Shown in pieces: positions 41,456 through 50,502 of a stretch of DNA of 64,000 bases. The stretch is from Candidatus Poribacteria bacterium. GTDB lineage: Bacteria; Poribacteria; WGA-4E; WGA-3G. A model generated the notes under the pieces. It ran no database searches. It saw only the letters and a list, made by a program, of their open reading frames with translations, and was not told the origin of the DNA. Both the position numbers and the translations under genes were made by a program. The stretch covers positions 31,141-95,140 of the forward strand of contig JAPPIG010000080.1 of the NCBI GenBank assembly GCA_028820635.1. The letters run 5' to 3'. Position 1 is the first letter of the stretch. Every line of letters begins with the position of its first letter.

Positions 41456-42403
41456 CTAATTGACGCATTGATAGCCAACTGCCTCAAGTTCATTTCGTAT
41501 TTTGTCTATTTCAGCAGTAGACAATTGACGCAATGGTCTACGCATAGTCATTGATGGGAATCTACCCATCAACCATCTGGCGCACTTCATGCGTTGGTGT
41601 GCATCGCTACTCGGCTCACCGAAGTTGTAAACAATACGCGCTAACGTATCCACCTGATTCCGTGCTTTACGCGCGCCTATCAAATCGTTGTTGAGCGCGG
41701 CGTGGATCACAGCAACCATCAATTCAGGCACAAATCCCGCAAATCCGATAAGGGCACCGTCGCTACCTTCCAAAAGCGAAGCGAGCAAATATTCGTCATG
41801 GCAGGTTAAGATTGGCACATGCGGCGCAGCTTCTCTCAATTGTTCATAATCCCAACGCCAGCGCGCCATATCACGGGTACCCATTTTTATGCAGACAACT
41901 TGTGGGATTTTCACCATCTCCAACATCTCTTCAAGGCTATATCCCGCCTTTGTCCACGCAGGATATTGATGTACAATGATAGGTATATCTGCCCCTTCAG
42001 CAACATCTTGAAAATAGCCGACTGCGGTTTCGGACGTTCTGCCGAAACGCAACCAGTGATGTGCTGGCATCAGCAAAATCGCATCTGCTCCAACTTCTTT
42101 CGCCGCGAGGGCATCGTCAATTGCGGGTAGACTTCCTTCCGCACTAACTCCCGAAACAACTTTAACCTTGTCGCCAACAGCTTCAGCGGTAATTTGGGTG
42201 ACGCGCTGCCGTTCATGTAGACGGAGCGACATGATTTCACCAGTGTGTCCATTACAGACGACACCTTTTATGCCATCTACGCTGGCGAGTTCCTGCATAT
42301 ACTGACGCAAACCGTTTTCATCAATTGATTCATCTGAATGGAAAGGACAGAGTGTTGCCGGAAATACACCTGCCCAGGGATGCTGCTGCCAATTAAGATT
42401 CAT
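41456..42403 (-). CDS. DapA-family aldolase/lyase (dihydrodipicolinate synthase / N-acetylneuraminate lyase superfamily)
   Basis: 315 residues from the ATG at 42403; a GTG at 42430 is also in frame. Class I aldolase TIM barrel. The Schiff-base Lys is in VVCIKMGTRD, the Tyr of the active-site triad is in HQYPAW, and the carboxylate loop is GHTGEIMSL (usually GTTGE). This branch splits or forms keto-acid sugars such as 2-keto-3-deoxy acids or sialic acid rather than making lysine precursor, judging by the setting of sugar enzymes (inference). It is flanked on both sides by 79-bp direct copies of an intergenic repeat. Confidence 0.85.
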   Translation of the reverse strand: MNLNWQQHPWAGVFPATLCPFHSDESIDENGLRQYMQELASVDGIKGVVCNGHTGEIMSLRLHERQRVTQITAEAVGDKVKVVSGVSAEGSLPAIDDALAAKEVGADAILLMPAHHWLRFGRTSETAVGYFQDVAEGADIPIIVHQYPAWTKAGYSLEEMLEMVKIPQVVCIKMGTRDMARWRWDYEQLREAAPHVPILTCHDEYLLASLLEGSDGALIGFAGFVPELMVAVIHAALNNDLIGARKARNQVDTLARIVYNFGEPSSDAHQRMKCARWLMGRFPSMTMRRPLRQLSTAEIDKIRNELEAVGYQCVN

Positions 42404-42444
42404 TATGTTATCAGTACCTCTTTTTGTCACAGATGAGAAAATTT

Positions 42445-42523
42445 AAGAGGCGCAATGAATTGCGCGACTACGAACGCTTTTTTGTTGAATGAAAAGCGTT
42501 CATTCAGAAATGGTATTATATAA
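42445..42523 (+). repeat. Second copy of the 79-bp repeat with class D hairpin
   Basis: Begins with the class D hairpin (42445-42471: stem GCGCAA/TTGCGC, loop TGAA, tail GACTAC) and ends AGAAATGGTATTATATAA. It aligns end to end with 41347-41425 in the same orientation. The two copies bracket the DapA-family gene. Confidence 0.75.
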
Positions 42524-42572
42524 GGACAAGCACGGAATTCCGTAATATGTTTCAATTTGATACTATTTTAAC

Positions 42573-42588
42573 TTGATTTTAAAATCAA
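42573..42588. promoter_or_regulatory. Perfect palindrome upstream of ccmE
   Basis: TTGATTTT followed by AAAATCAA, a 16-bp perfect palindrome, nested in ACTTGA...TCAAGT. It lies about 140 bases before the ccmE start and could be an operator, but AT-rich palindromes also arise by chance. Confidence 0.3.
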
Positions 42589-42725
42589 AGTCAAGTATTA
42601 TTTTTATAATGAAAGAGGATGTATCATATCTATTTTAAGGTTATTCAATAACATCGTTGACGCGCGATTTTGTATCTCATCAGCGTGTTTTAGGGAAATT
42701 TCATGTTGTTACGGAGGATGTTCAC

Positions 42726-43154
42726 ATGAAACAGAGAAGACTGAAAATTATTGCTGCCAGTGCCATTTTGCTCTGTGGTTTTGTTGTTTTGGTGTTGTCT
42801 ACGACTAAGAGAGAGAGCATGCCAGAGCTTTCCCCTGCTAAACTTGTCGCTAATGCAGACAGAACGGATAATCAAAATGTGAAGCTTGTTGGAGTCATCT
42901 CAGAGGAGAGTTCTTCTTGGGATGCTGCCAATACTAAGCTGACCTTTGCAATACGCGAACCTGAAGGCAGTGAGACAGTGAATGTGGTTTACAACAATCT
43001 CAAACCGGACAACTTCATTGATGGCGGTAACGTTTTTGTTGAAGGCATGTATGATGCAGAGAAAAACCTTATTGTCGCTACGAAATTAACAACAAAATGC
43101 GCTTCTAAATACGAAGGTGCTGAGAGTGCGACAACGCAAAAGAGTTCCTACTAA
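42726..43154 (+). CDS. ccmE: Cytochrome c maturation protein CcmE, CxxxY variant
   Basis: 142 residues from the ATG at 42726, preceded by CGGAGGATG; the longer frame to 42657 has no support. Haem chaperone of System I: N-terminal membrane anchor (about 8-26), then an OB-fold (KLVGVISEESSSW, LKPDNFIDGGNVFVEGMYD). The haem-attaching motif, HxxxY in most bacteria, is C125-x-x-x-Y129 (KCASKYE) here. The Cys form is known from archaea and Desulfovibrio-type systems. The ccmF, ccmH-like and ccmI-like genes follow on the same strand; ccmA and ccmB lie 4 kb on. Confidence 0.85.
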   Translation: MKQRRLKIIAASAILLCGFVVLVLSTTKRESMPELSPAKLVANADRTDNQNVKLVGVISEESSSWDAANTKLTFAIREPEGSETVNVVYNNLKPDNFIDGGNVFVEGMYDAEKNLIVATKLTTKCASKYEGAESATTQKSSY

Positions 43155-43213
43155 ACTCTTATGTTAGGGATTTTTCGAAATATTTCGTAACAATCAGATG
43201 ATAGAGGATTACT

Positions 43214-45352
43214 ATGTTCATAGAGGAACTCGTGGCAAGCATACAAGGGGTAACAGCCGAACTTGGACAAGCTGTAATATGGCTTTCTGTCCTCTCTGCG
43301 ATATGGGCAATTGTTTTACTATGTATTGGGTTACGTGAGAAAAATCCTAACGCTGTACAGAGTGGTCGAAATGCTATTATCGCCACCTTTATCCTTATTA
43401 CTATTGCCACAGGTGCGCTAATCTTTGGTTTTGTGACAGATGATTTCTCAATGAAGTATGTCGTTGAGGTGTCCAGTGCAGCACAACCACTCCTCTATAA
43501 AATCACGGCACTCTGGGGGGCAATGTCTGGTTCGCTCCTACTCTGGCTTTGGATACTTACCATCGCTGGTGCTATCGTTGTCTGGCAAAACAGGAAAGCG
43601 AGTGACAGACTCGCAGATTATGCCCTTATTCCCATCGCCATCGTCCAACTCTTTTTTATTATTGTCGTCACTGGGATAATTGAAGGCGTTTACAATCCAC
43701 TTGCCCGATTTCCTGATGGTGTAGTGATGCCAAATGGGCGTGGGATGAACCCGCTCCTACAGACACCCAGCATGGCGATTCATCCACCTACCTTGTACAT
43801 CGGATGGATTTGTCTAACAGTGCCATTTGCTTTTGCTGTGGGAGCACTTGCATCCGGCAGAATCGGCAGTGATTGGATACTCCGTTCTCGAAGATGGATG
43901 TTGTTCTCATGGATCGTTTTAACTATCGGCATTACACTCGGAGGTAATTGGGCATATCAAGAACTCGGTTGGGGAGGATACTGGGCATGGGATCCAGTTG
44001 AAAATGCTTCCTTTATGCCGTGGCTACTCGGCACCGCATATCTGCACTCTGTGATGATACAAGAAAAGCGGAATATGCTCAAACTGTGGAATATCCTCCT
44101 GATTACCTTAGCCTTCCAATTCACTTTATTAGGAACATTTATAACCCGAAGTGGGATTATTACATCGGTGCATTCCTTTGCACAATCCGATATTGGCTGG
44201 TATTTTTTGGGCTTTATTCTCGCTTCAACTGGGGGCGTCATCGCACTTGTGGTATACCGTTGGCATCGCCTTAAAAGTGCTAACCGCCTTGAATCCCTCC
44301 TATCCCGCGAGAGTGCTTTCGTTATGAATAATTGGCTTCTCGTTGGATTAACCTTGATTATTCTTTGGGGAACGTTGTGGCCTATTATCTCCGAAGCGAT
44401 TAACGGTGAAAAATCAGCCGTTCCTGAAGCATTTTTCAACAAGGTCGTTATTATTCCTGGACTCTTACTTCTCTTTTTAACGGGTGCCGGTCCCATTATT
44501 TCTTGGAAAAAGATTACGCCCAACAATTTCCGCCGCATGTTTGTATCGCCAATTTTAATCGGTTTGATAACGGCAGCAGTGGCATGGATATTCCTTGGTT
44601 TCAGAGCATCCGCTGCTCCTATAGCCGCTTCAGAAGTTACTACACCGAATTTGTTCATGCGGGTATGGGAATTTCTCACTTTCAGTGGAAATCCGATACC
44701 AATTTATTCAGTGCTTTGTGTTTTTGCAAGCGTGTTTGTTGTTGTTGCAATCTTTAGCGAATTTAATCGCGGGGCTAAGCTTCGTGCTAAACGGCAAGAA
44801 AGTTCCTTTTTCAACGGCTTGTGGCTCCTTATCCAGCGTAATAAACGCCGATATGGCGGTTATATCATCCATATCGGCATTGTTATTGTCTACATAGGTA
44901 TTATGGGTTCCAAAGGGTATTTTTTACACAAAGAAGAAAGCCTTAAACTTGGCGACTCAATGGAAGTAGGTGCTTACCAACTTACAATGAAGGATACATT
45001 TGAGGAGGAGCACGAAAATTACTTACGGAGAGGAGTCGTTTTTGATGTAGAAAAGAATGGTCAACATGAGGAAACGATGAAACCTGCGCGTCACTACTAC
45101 GACCAGGCGGAACAAGCAGAAGAGGAGCAAGGCACGATTGAGTCAGCGATACACCCAATCGGTCTAAACGATCTCTATATCGCTCTCGGTCCTTTGCCAG
45201 CAAAGATAGATACAGACACCGATATCAACGTTGCAATCTACCACAATCCACTGATTAAGGTTGTCTGGATAGGCGTTGCTGTGATGGTGTTGGGTGGAAT
45301 TATAGCAATTGCGCAGAAATCCGATCCTAAGCCACGTTCCCAGGCATCATAG
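43214..45352 (+). CDS. ccmF: Cytochrome c haem lyase CcmF
   Basis: 712 residues, a multi-spanning membrane protein that transfers haem from CcmE to apocytochrome c. The tryptophan-rich periplasmic WWD motif reads WGGYWAWDPVENASFMPWL. Conserved His-bearing loops include PSMAIHPPTLYIG. About 14 membrane helices are evident, and a periplasmic domain precedes the last helix (about 560-680). AGAGGAT precedes the ATG. Second gene of the ccm block, 60 bases after ccmE and 9 before the ccmH-like gene. Confidence 0.93.
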   Translation: MFIEELVASIQGVTAELGQAVIWLSVLSAIWAIVLLCIGLREKNPNAVQSGRNAIIATFILITIATGALIFGFVTDDFSMKYVVEVSSAAQPLLYKITALWGAMSGSLLLWLWILTIAGAIVVWQNRKASDRLADYALIPIAIVQLFFIIVVTGIIEGVYNPLARFPDGVVMPNGRGMNPLLQTPSMAIHPPTLYIGWICLTVPFAFAVGALASGRIGSDWILRSRRWMLFSWIVLTIGITLGGNWAYQELGWGGYWAWDPVENASFMPWLLGTAYLHSVMIQEKRNMLKLWNILLITLAFQFTLLGTFITRSGIITSVHSFAQSDIGWYFLGFILASTGGVIALVVYRWHRLKSANRLESLLSRESAFVMNNWLLVGLTLIILWGTLWPIISEAINGEKSAVPEAFFNKVVIIPGLLLLFLTGAGPIISWKKITPNNFRRMFVSPILIGLITAAVAWIFLGFRASAAPIAASEVTTPNLFMRVWEFLTFSGNPIPIYSVLCVFASVFVVVAIFSEFNRGAKLRAKRQESSFFNGLWLLIQRNKRRYGGYIIHIGIVIVYIGIMGSKGYFLHKEESLKLGDSMEVGAYQLTMKDTFEEEHENYLRRGVVFDVEKNGQHEETMKPARHYYDQAEQAEEEQGTIESAIHPIGLNDLYIALGPLPAKIDTDTDINVAIYHNPLIKVVWIGVAVMVLGGIIAIAQKSDPKPRSQAS

Positions 45353-45361
45353 GTAATCACA

Positions 45362-45892
45362 ATGAAAATTCTCAATTCACTATCTACTGAAAATATTTGC
45401 CTTTTACTTCTGGTGATAGTTACCTCATTTATTTTTATCAGTATTGTCACAGCACAAGCGCAGACAGCAGATAGCGACACATCAAAGAATTTTGAGTTCG
45501 AATCACAATTAGAAGAACTGCTGACAACATTGTACTGTCCATGCGGATGTGTCCGAGAAACAAATAAGGCATGTGTTTGTGGTACGGCTCAGGCAATTGA
45601 AGCCAGTTTTAGAGATGCGTTGGCCGAAGGCCAAACCGTTGAGGAAATTCGCACTCTTTATCTTAAAACTTATGGTTCTGAGTTTTCCGCAGTTATGAAG
45701 GCAGAAGGTGTTAACCTATTTGCTTATATAATGCCAGTGGTTATCCTGATAGCAATTGGTGGTGTAATTTATCTTGTTCGACATCAATCACGAAGCAACG
45801 ATATATCGTCAACACAACCTGACCAGCAGATTTCTGATGAATTACAACAACAGGTTGAATCAGAACTGGAAAAATACAAAGAACAAAATTAG
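45362..45892 (+). CDS. ccmH: CcmH-like cytochrome c maturation protein, variant Cys motif
   Basis: 176 residues. Signal/anchor (about 11-34), a CcmH-type three-helix domain (about 45-110) and a membrane helix (about 120-140), with a polar tail. CcmH normally carries LRCxxC to reduce apocytochrome thiols. Here the site reads LYCPCGC (Cys59, 61, 63) with a further CVC (71, 73), so the canonical CxxC spacing is lost while Cys are many. GQTVEEIRTLYLKTYGSEF is typical of the family. AGGT lies before the ATG. Placement between ccmF and the ccmI-like gene supports the role. Confidence 0.82.
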   Translation: MKILNSLSTENICLLLLVIVTSFIFISIVTAQAQTADSDTSKNFEFESQLEELLTTLYCPCGCVRETNKACVCGTAQAIEASFRDALAEGQTVEEIRTLYLKTYGSEFSAVMKAEGVNLFAYIMPVVILIAIGGVIYLVRHQSRSNDISSTQPDQQISDELQQQVESELEKYKEQN

Positions 45893-45901
45893 GGTGCTAT
45901 T

Positions 45902-46237
45902 ATGGCTTTTCTTGTAATTTTGTGGATAATTCTTTTTGGAACTGGTCTTTTAGTATATCTCATATTCCCACTTTTTGGTAGAGCGGCTATTCTCCCGGAG
46001 GTTGACGCAACGGAAGCGCGCATGCAAACACTCTCTCTGGAGCGTGAACAGAGTTATTCTGCGCTGGCTGACCTTGATGAAGATTATGAAACGGGAAAAC
46101 TTTCAGAAAAAGATTACAAGGAACTACGGACTGAGCTGTTGCAAGAAACAGCTAACATTGTTGGCCAACTGGAAGCAGCTGCGAAGACAGATGTAGAATC
46201 TGAAATTGAAAGGTTTAAACAGCAGAAACGCAAATAA
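45902..46237 (+). CDS. CcmI-like small membrane protein
   Basis: 111 residues: one N-terminal membrane helix (about 3-25) and a helical coiled-coil region. SYSALADLDEDYETGKLSEKDYKELR is the recognisable CcmI N-terminal pattern (LxxLxxDYExGKLSxxDY). The TPR part of full CcmI is missing, as in many non-proteobacterial ccm clusters. It probably helps present apocytochrome to CcmF/H. Nine bases follow ccmH. The stop overlaps the start of the next gene (TAATG), showing translational coupling. Confidence 0.75.
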   Translation: MAFLVILWIILFGTGLLVYLIFPLFGRAAILPEVDATEARMQTLSLEREQSYSALADLDEDYETGKLSEKDYKELRTELLQETANIVGQLEAAAKTDVESEIERFKQQKRK

Positions 46238-47538
46238 TGAAGATATACAGAGATTTATTTTTAATTAAAAGGGGTTGCAGCGTCTTAAAACGTGCGGAAG
46301 TTGTTCGATATTTCCGTAATCTGTTGGTAATAACAGTCATATTTCTGCTGTGTGTTTCCACGATCTATTCCCAAAACGATGTTGGCAACATCCACGGCAC
46401 ATTAACTGATAAAAAGTCGAATAAACCTATTGCTAACCATCCTGTTACCCTTAATATTCATAAAGCGGGAGACGTTACACAACAGGAAACAACAACTGAT
46501 AAAGACGGCAACTATCGCTTTGAAAATCTGGCATTAGATATTGAAACACATTATACAGTCTCTACAAACTATAATGGCAGAGAACACATAGAAAAAGATT
46601 TGGTTTTATCTTCATTTGTGCCAAACATTGCTATTGACATTGAGATCGGCGAGGTAACGGATGACCCATCGCAGATTCAGATCAAATCGTTTACTATTTT
46701 GATCGGCAGCACACCTGAAACGCTTGCAAAGGAAGGTTTCGTGGTCGTCAATGAGTTCCTGAATGTTGAAAACTTGAATACCTCTCCATTCCAAATTGTT
46801 CGCGACGGAGAAACAGTTGGGTTCAATTTTGATCTACCGAAAACACATAAAGGATTTCATCCTCACCCTCGTGCCCCTAAATCCCTAAAACTTAGTTCTA
46901 CTGGTAGTCACATTGTCCTAACTGACCCGTTACCCCACGGTTCAACGCTAATAGTGTACGAGTACCTCTATCCTGTTAATAGCGCTGAATTTGATTTATC
47001 CCGACGGATGCCTTTTCACACAGACCAAATTGCTATACTTATTCAAGACGGTATCAATCTGAATCCACATTCAAAGCATTTTAACACACCTGAATATGAG
47101 GCGATTAATGGTGTGGTTTATAAGGCTTACTCAGCAGCCCAAAAGGGAAAGTTCTCAGCAGGTAAAATAGTAGATTTAAAATTGGGAATACCAAAACCAG
47201 AATCTAATATGGGTCAAATGGCGTTTATCGCAATTGCCGCGGCTTTGGCTGGTGGGTTCCTCGTGGCGGCGATTTTCATGCTCCGCCGTGCGCAACGGAC
47301 TTCTAAAGAATCTGATGAAGCGCAGCCCACAACAACGGACGCGGGTTGGCTCCGTAAACTTAGCGATGCCGATCTTGAACACGCTCGAACAGCAAGGCTT
47401 GAATTTATAACACTGCTTGATGAGGCACAGGAAAAACAGGATATTTCGGAACGGGTCTACAACCGATTACGTAAGGAACAAACCGAACGGCTTACTGAGA
47501 TTCTTGACCAGCGCAAAGAACGTGGATTAGACAACTAA
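46237..47538 (+). CDS. Membrane protein with carboxypeptidase-regulatory-like domain, in the ccm operon
   Basis: 433 residues. N-terminal signal segment (about 28-45). A carboxypeptidase-regulatory/CNA-B-type beta domain follows (about 50-130: GNIHGTLTDKKSNKPIANHPVTL, TDKDGNYRFENL). Next is a beta-rich region (about 140-320), one membrane helix (about 328-348, MGQMAFIAIAAALAGGFLVAA) and a cytoplasmic helical tail with the CcmI-like LEHARTARLEFITLLDEAQEKQDISERVYNRLR. The tail resembles the DxxYExGxISxxxYxxLR pattern of CcmI, hinting at a partner role in cytochrome maturation. Last gene of the ccmE-F-H-I block; its start overlaps the preceding stop. Confidence 0.72.
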   Translation: MKIYRDLFLIKRGCSVLKRAEVVRYFRNLLVITVIFLLCVSTIYSQNDVGNIHGTLTDKKSNKPIANHPVTLNIHKAGDVTQQETTTDKDGNYRFENLALDIETHYTVSTNYNGREHIEKDLVLSSFVPNIAIDIEIGEVTDDPSQIQIKSFTILIGSTPETLAKEGFVVVNEFLNVENLNTSPFQIVRDGETVGFNFDLPKTHKGFHPHPRAPKSLKLSSTGSHIVLTDPLPHGSTLIVYEYLYPVNSAEFDLSRRMPFHTDQIAILIQDGINLNPHSKHFNTPEYEAINGVVYKAYSAAQKGKFSAGKIVDLKLGIPKPESNMGQMAFIAIAAALAGGFLVAAIFMLRRAQRTSKESDEAQPTTTDAGWLRKLSDADLEHARTARLEFITLLDEAQEKQDISERVYNRLRKEQTERLTEILDQRKERGLDN

Positions 47539-47601
47539 CATTACTATTCAACTTATTGGTAGGACAAACCATTTTTAGGAAACAGCAGAAGGAATTAATG
47601 G

Positions 47602-48207
47602 ATGAGTGATGAAGGGCGTATCGCAGACTTGATAGAAGATTTAGAGGAATTGGATGATGATGTGCGTGATGCTGCGAAAGCAGAATTGATTGAAATTAGT
47701 GAGCCCGCAATTCCTCAACTTATTGAAGCATTGGCACATAACCTCTCGGACGTAGCTGATAAAGCCGCAGATATCTTAGCAGCAATCGGTGAACCCGCAA
47801 TACCGCAACTTATTGATGAGATAGAGATTGCCGAAAGACACCATGCGCTTGCTATCATCAGTGCACTTACCCGTATAGGCGAACCCGCAATACCGTTTTT
47901 GCTGGAAATATTAACCCAAAAACCGAGCGAAGAACTTCGAGAATACGCAGTTCGCACATTCAGTGGGATGGGTGTTGCGGCAACAAGCGCAATCCCCGCA
48001 CTTATTCAAGCCTTGACTGACCCCGACGACGAGGTGCGAACTTATGCTGCTTATGCACTCGCCAGAATGGAAGCAGCAGCAGCGGATGCGGTACCCGCTC
48101 TCATCAAGGCACTTGAAGATGATTCTGAGCGTGTTCAACATCATGTGGCTTTTGCATTAGATAAAATTGGAACTCCAGAGGCACAGGAAGCACTCAGAGC
48201 ATTATAG
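47602..48207 (+). CDS. HEAT-repeat protein (PBS lyase-like)
   Basis: 201 residues, wholly made of five or six HEAT/PBS-lyase repeats: EPAIPQLIEALAHNLSDVADKAADIL, IGEPAIPFLLEILTQKPSEELREYAV, AIPALIQALTDPDDEVRTYAAYAL and so on. No signal peptide or membrane segment, so cytoplasmic. The role is protein binding; no enzyme site is visible. GAAGGAA precedes the ATG. It follows the ccm block by 63 bases and may be read with it. Hairpin repeats follow downstream. Confidence 0.85.
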   Translation: MSDEGRIADLIEDLEELDDDVRDAAKAELIEISEPAIPQLIEALAHNLSDVADKAADILAAIGEPAIPQLIDEIEIAERHHALAIISALTRIGEPAIPFLLEILTQKPSEELREYAVRTFSGMGVAATSAIPALIQALTDPDDEVRTYAAYALARMEAAAADAVPALIKALEDDSERVQHHVAFALDKIGTPEAQEALRAL

Positions 48208-48238
48208 TGGATTCTACAATTAATTTTACATCTGAGAT

Positions 48239-48301
48239 GTAGGAGGGAACTCCGATTCCCGACTATCAGTGGTCTCGTCGCGATTCGGAGATCGCTCCTA
48301 C
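48239..48301. repeat. Pair of 27-nt hairpin repeats (class B forward, class A reverse)
   Basis: 48239-48265 is class B (flank GTAGGA, stem GGGAA/TTCCC, loop CTCCGA, tail GACTA). 48275-48301 is class A on the minus strand (stem GCGAT/ATCGC, loop CTCCGA). Here the tails, not the flanks, face each other across nine bases. Confidence 0.82.
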
Positions 48302-48541
48302 AGAATATATGTAAACTTATTTACATAATTTATTATATAATGGAACACGAGTGCAACTTTACCGTAAAAAATCAAGTCTGATGCGCTTATGGCTTTCGTC
48401 AAAACAACTTATCTTGCATAGCACGCTGCGAAGCACAGAAAACGCCGTCCTGTCGTAAAAAATAATCGGGTTTACAAGCCCTCCTACAAGAAAGGGAGTG
48501 GCTAATGACAAAACTTCATATACCCAGATTAAAATAAAAAC
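48302..48541. other. Intergenic region upstream of korA
   Basis: Part of a 480-base gene-free gap. Besides the A/B pair to its left it holds a class F hairpin repeat (48461-48487, minus strand) and, to its right, the korA promoter. No open frame with a ribosome site. Confidence 0.6.
48461..48487 (-). repeat. 27-nt hairpin repeat, class F
   Basis: On the minus strand: flank GTAGGA, imperfect stem GGGCTT/AAACCC around GT, tail GATTATT. Same flank, length and layout as classes A-C with another stem. Confidence 0.6.
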
Positions 48542-48571
48542 TTGAAAACTAATGTGTAAATATGGTATAAT
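48542..48571 (+). promoter_or_regulatory. Promoter of korAB
   Basis: TTGAAA (48542-48547; five of six), an 18-base spacer and a perfect TATAAT (48566-48571). The expected start near 48578 would give a leader of about 110 bases before the korA ATG. Confidence 0.55.
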
Positions 48572-48687
48572 TAGAAAAAGAAGAATATTAGGATTGTTTA
48601 CAAAGAAGATTCTATGACAAAACTGCGAATTAATAAAAATAGTTAATAAAGTGAATATATTTATCTACAAAATAGAAAGGAGCTAAG

Positions 48688-50484
48688 ATGGCTAAATACG
48701 ATTTTGTAGTCGCTGTAGGAGGGGCACCCGGACAAGGTATAGAAACGCTTGGAAAAAGTCTGGGTCAGTTTTGTGCTCGGTACGGACTGCACGTTTTCAC
48801 TTATAGTGCCTATCAATCCCTCATCCGCGGCGGTCATACCTTCCTTACCATCCGAATTAGTTCAGAGCCAGTTGCCAACCACGGCGACGAGATAGACCTT
48901 ATTATTGCCCTTGATAGAAACAGTTTAGAAAAACACATACCGCACGTCAGACCCGGTGGTGCCCTCATCTATAACAGCGATGATGTAAAAAAACAGGCAC
49001 CAGAACGAGACGATATCCAGTTGTGTCCTGTTCCTTACAAAGAATTCTCCAGCGGAATTGAAGAAAGAAAGTTACAGAAAGCATGTCTGAATACGTGTCT
49101 GCTTGGTACAGCTTTGAACCTCGTGGGTGCGGACTTAAAGGTGCTTGAGGAGATGATCATCAGTGCGTTTCTCAAGCGCAAAGGACAGGAAACTGTAGAT
49201 GCCAACATAACGGTAGCGACTGCAGGTTATGAACATGCAGCGGAAAACTTTACGCCCTTTGATACACAATTTGTAAAACAGGAACCTGCCCTTGCATTCG
49301 GTGAAGGAAATGGGATGATGGCAATGGGAGGTGCAGCAGCGGGCGTTAAGTTCTATTGTGCGTATCCGATGAGCCCTTCAACCGGTGTTCTTCACTGGAT
49401 GGCAGCTAATGCGCGAAATCTGAACATCATGGTTCGACAATGCGAAGATGAAATCAGCGTTGTTAACATGGTTATTGGTGCCGCACACGCTGGATGCCGG
49501 GCAATGTGTGCGACTTCAGGTGGCGGATTCGCACTTATGTCAGAAGCGATCGGCAGTGCTGCCATGATGGAAATCCCTATTGTCGTCATTAACGTTCAAC
49601 GCGGCGGTCCTTCTACAGGTTTACCCACAAAAACAGAACAAGGTGACTTGTGGCAACTTCTTGGTGCCAGCCAAGGTGATTTTCCAAAAATCATTGTTGC
49701 TCCTATCAGTATCATGGATGGTTTTGACACTATTCCTGAACTTTTTAATCTCACTGATAAGTTCCAATGCCCAGGTATGGTACTGTCCGATCTTACACTC
49801 TCCATGGGTTTTACGACGTTTGAACCCGATTCTATCAACTGGCAACCGGAGATTGATCGTGGTGAGTTGATAACTGAACTTGGACAAACAGAAGGTGAAT
49901 ACCTGCGGTATCAAATTACTGACAGTGGAATTTCACCGCGCGCTATTCCTGGGACACCAGGGCACGTTCACGTTGTTGCTACCGATGATCATGATGAAGA
50001 TGGTGGACTAATTAGTGATGAATTCACCAATCCGCATAAGCGACGCGACATCATGGAAAAACGGCAACGGAAGATGGACGGTATTGTTGAACTCCTCCCA
50101 CCACCAACACTTGAAGGGCCAGAAGATGCTGAAGTCACACTTATTGGTTGGGGTTCTACACACGGTGTGATTAGCGAAGCAGCACAAGCCTTAACTGAAG
50201 ATGGTATTACGACGAACCACATTCAATTCAAATGGCTTTATCCGATGGACGAAGACGCTATAAACGAAGTGTTGGCAAAATCAGCACACGCCATTATCGT
50301 TGAATGCAACTACACAGGTCAGTTCGCTCGATTCTTACGAGGTGAAACAGGCTTTAAGGCAGATGGGCACATCCGTAAGTATGATGGTGAACCATTTATG
50401 CCTCACCATATTGTTGATGGGGCACGTGAACTTTTAATCGGTAAAACCGACCTCTACGTACCATACCAAGAAATTGTTGTTTAA
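48688..50484 (+). CDS. korA: 2-oxoacid:ferredoxin oxidoreductase, fused gamma-alpha subunit (KorA type)
   Basis: 598 residues. The N-terminal gamma domain (about 1-190) opens VAVGGAPGQGIETLGKSLGQF. The alpha domain (about 200-598) has the pyrimidine-binding YPMSPSTGVLHWM and the core TSGGGFALMSEAIG, VINVQRGGPSTGLPTKTEQGD. With KorB it oxidatively decarboxylates a 2-oxoacid, most likely 2-oxoglutarate, to the acyl-CoA and reduces ferredoxin; this serves the TCA cycle in either direction. AAGGAG precedes the ATG. korB follows after 18 bases. Confidence 0.9.
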   Translation: MAKYDFVVAVGGAPGQGIETLGKSLGQFCARYGLHVFTYSAYQSLIRGGHTFLTIRISSEPVANHGDEIDLIIALDRNSLEKHIPHVRPGGALIYNSDDVKKQAPERDDIQLCPVPYKEFSSGIEERKLQKACLNTCLLGTALNLVGADLKVLEEMIISAFLKRKGQETVDANITVATAGYEHAAENFTPFDTQFVKQEPALAFGEGNGMMAMGGAAAGVKFYCAYPMSPSTGVLHWMAANARNLNIMVRQCEDEISVVNMVIGAAHAGCRAMCATSGGGFALMSEAIGSAAMMEIPIVVINVQRGGPSTGLPTKTEQGDLWQLLGASQGDFPKIIVAPISIMDGFDTIPELFNLTDKFQCPGMVLSDLTLSMGFTTFEPDSINWQPEIDRGELITELGQTEGEYLRYQITDSGISPRAIPGTPGHVHVVATDDHDEDGGLISDEFTNPHKRRDIMEKRQRKMDGIVELLPPPTLEGPEDAEVTLIGWGSTHGVISEAAQALTEDGITTNHIQFKWLYPMDEDAINEVLAKSAHAIIVECNYTGQFARFLRGETGFKADGHIRKYDGEPFMPHHIVDGARELLIGKTDLYVPYQEIVV

Positions 50485-50502
50485 CAAAGGAGGATAAACC
50501 AA

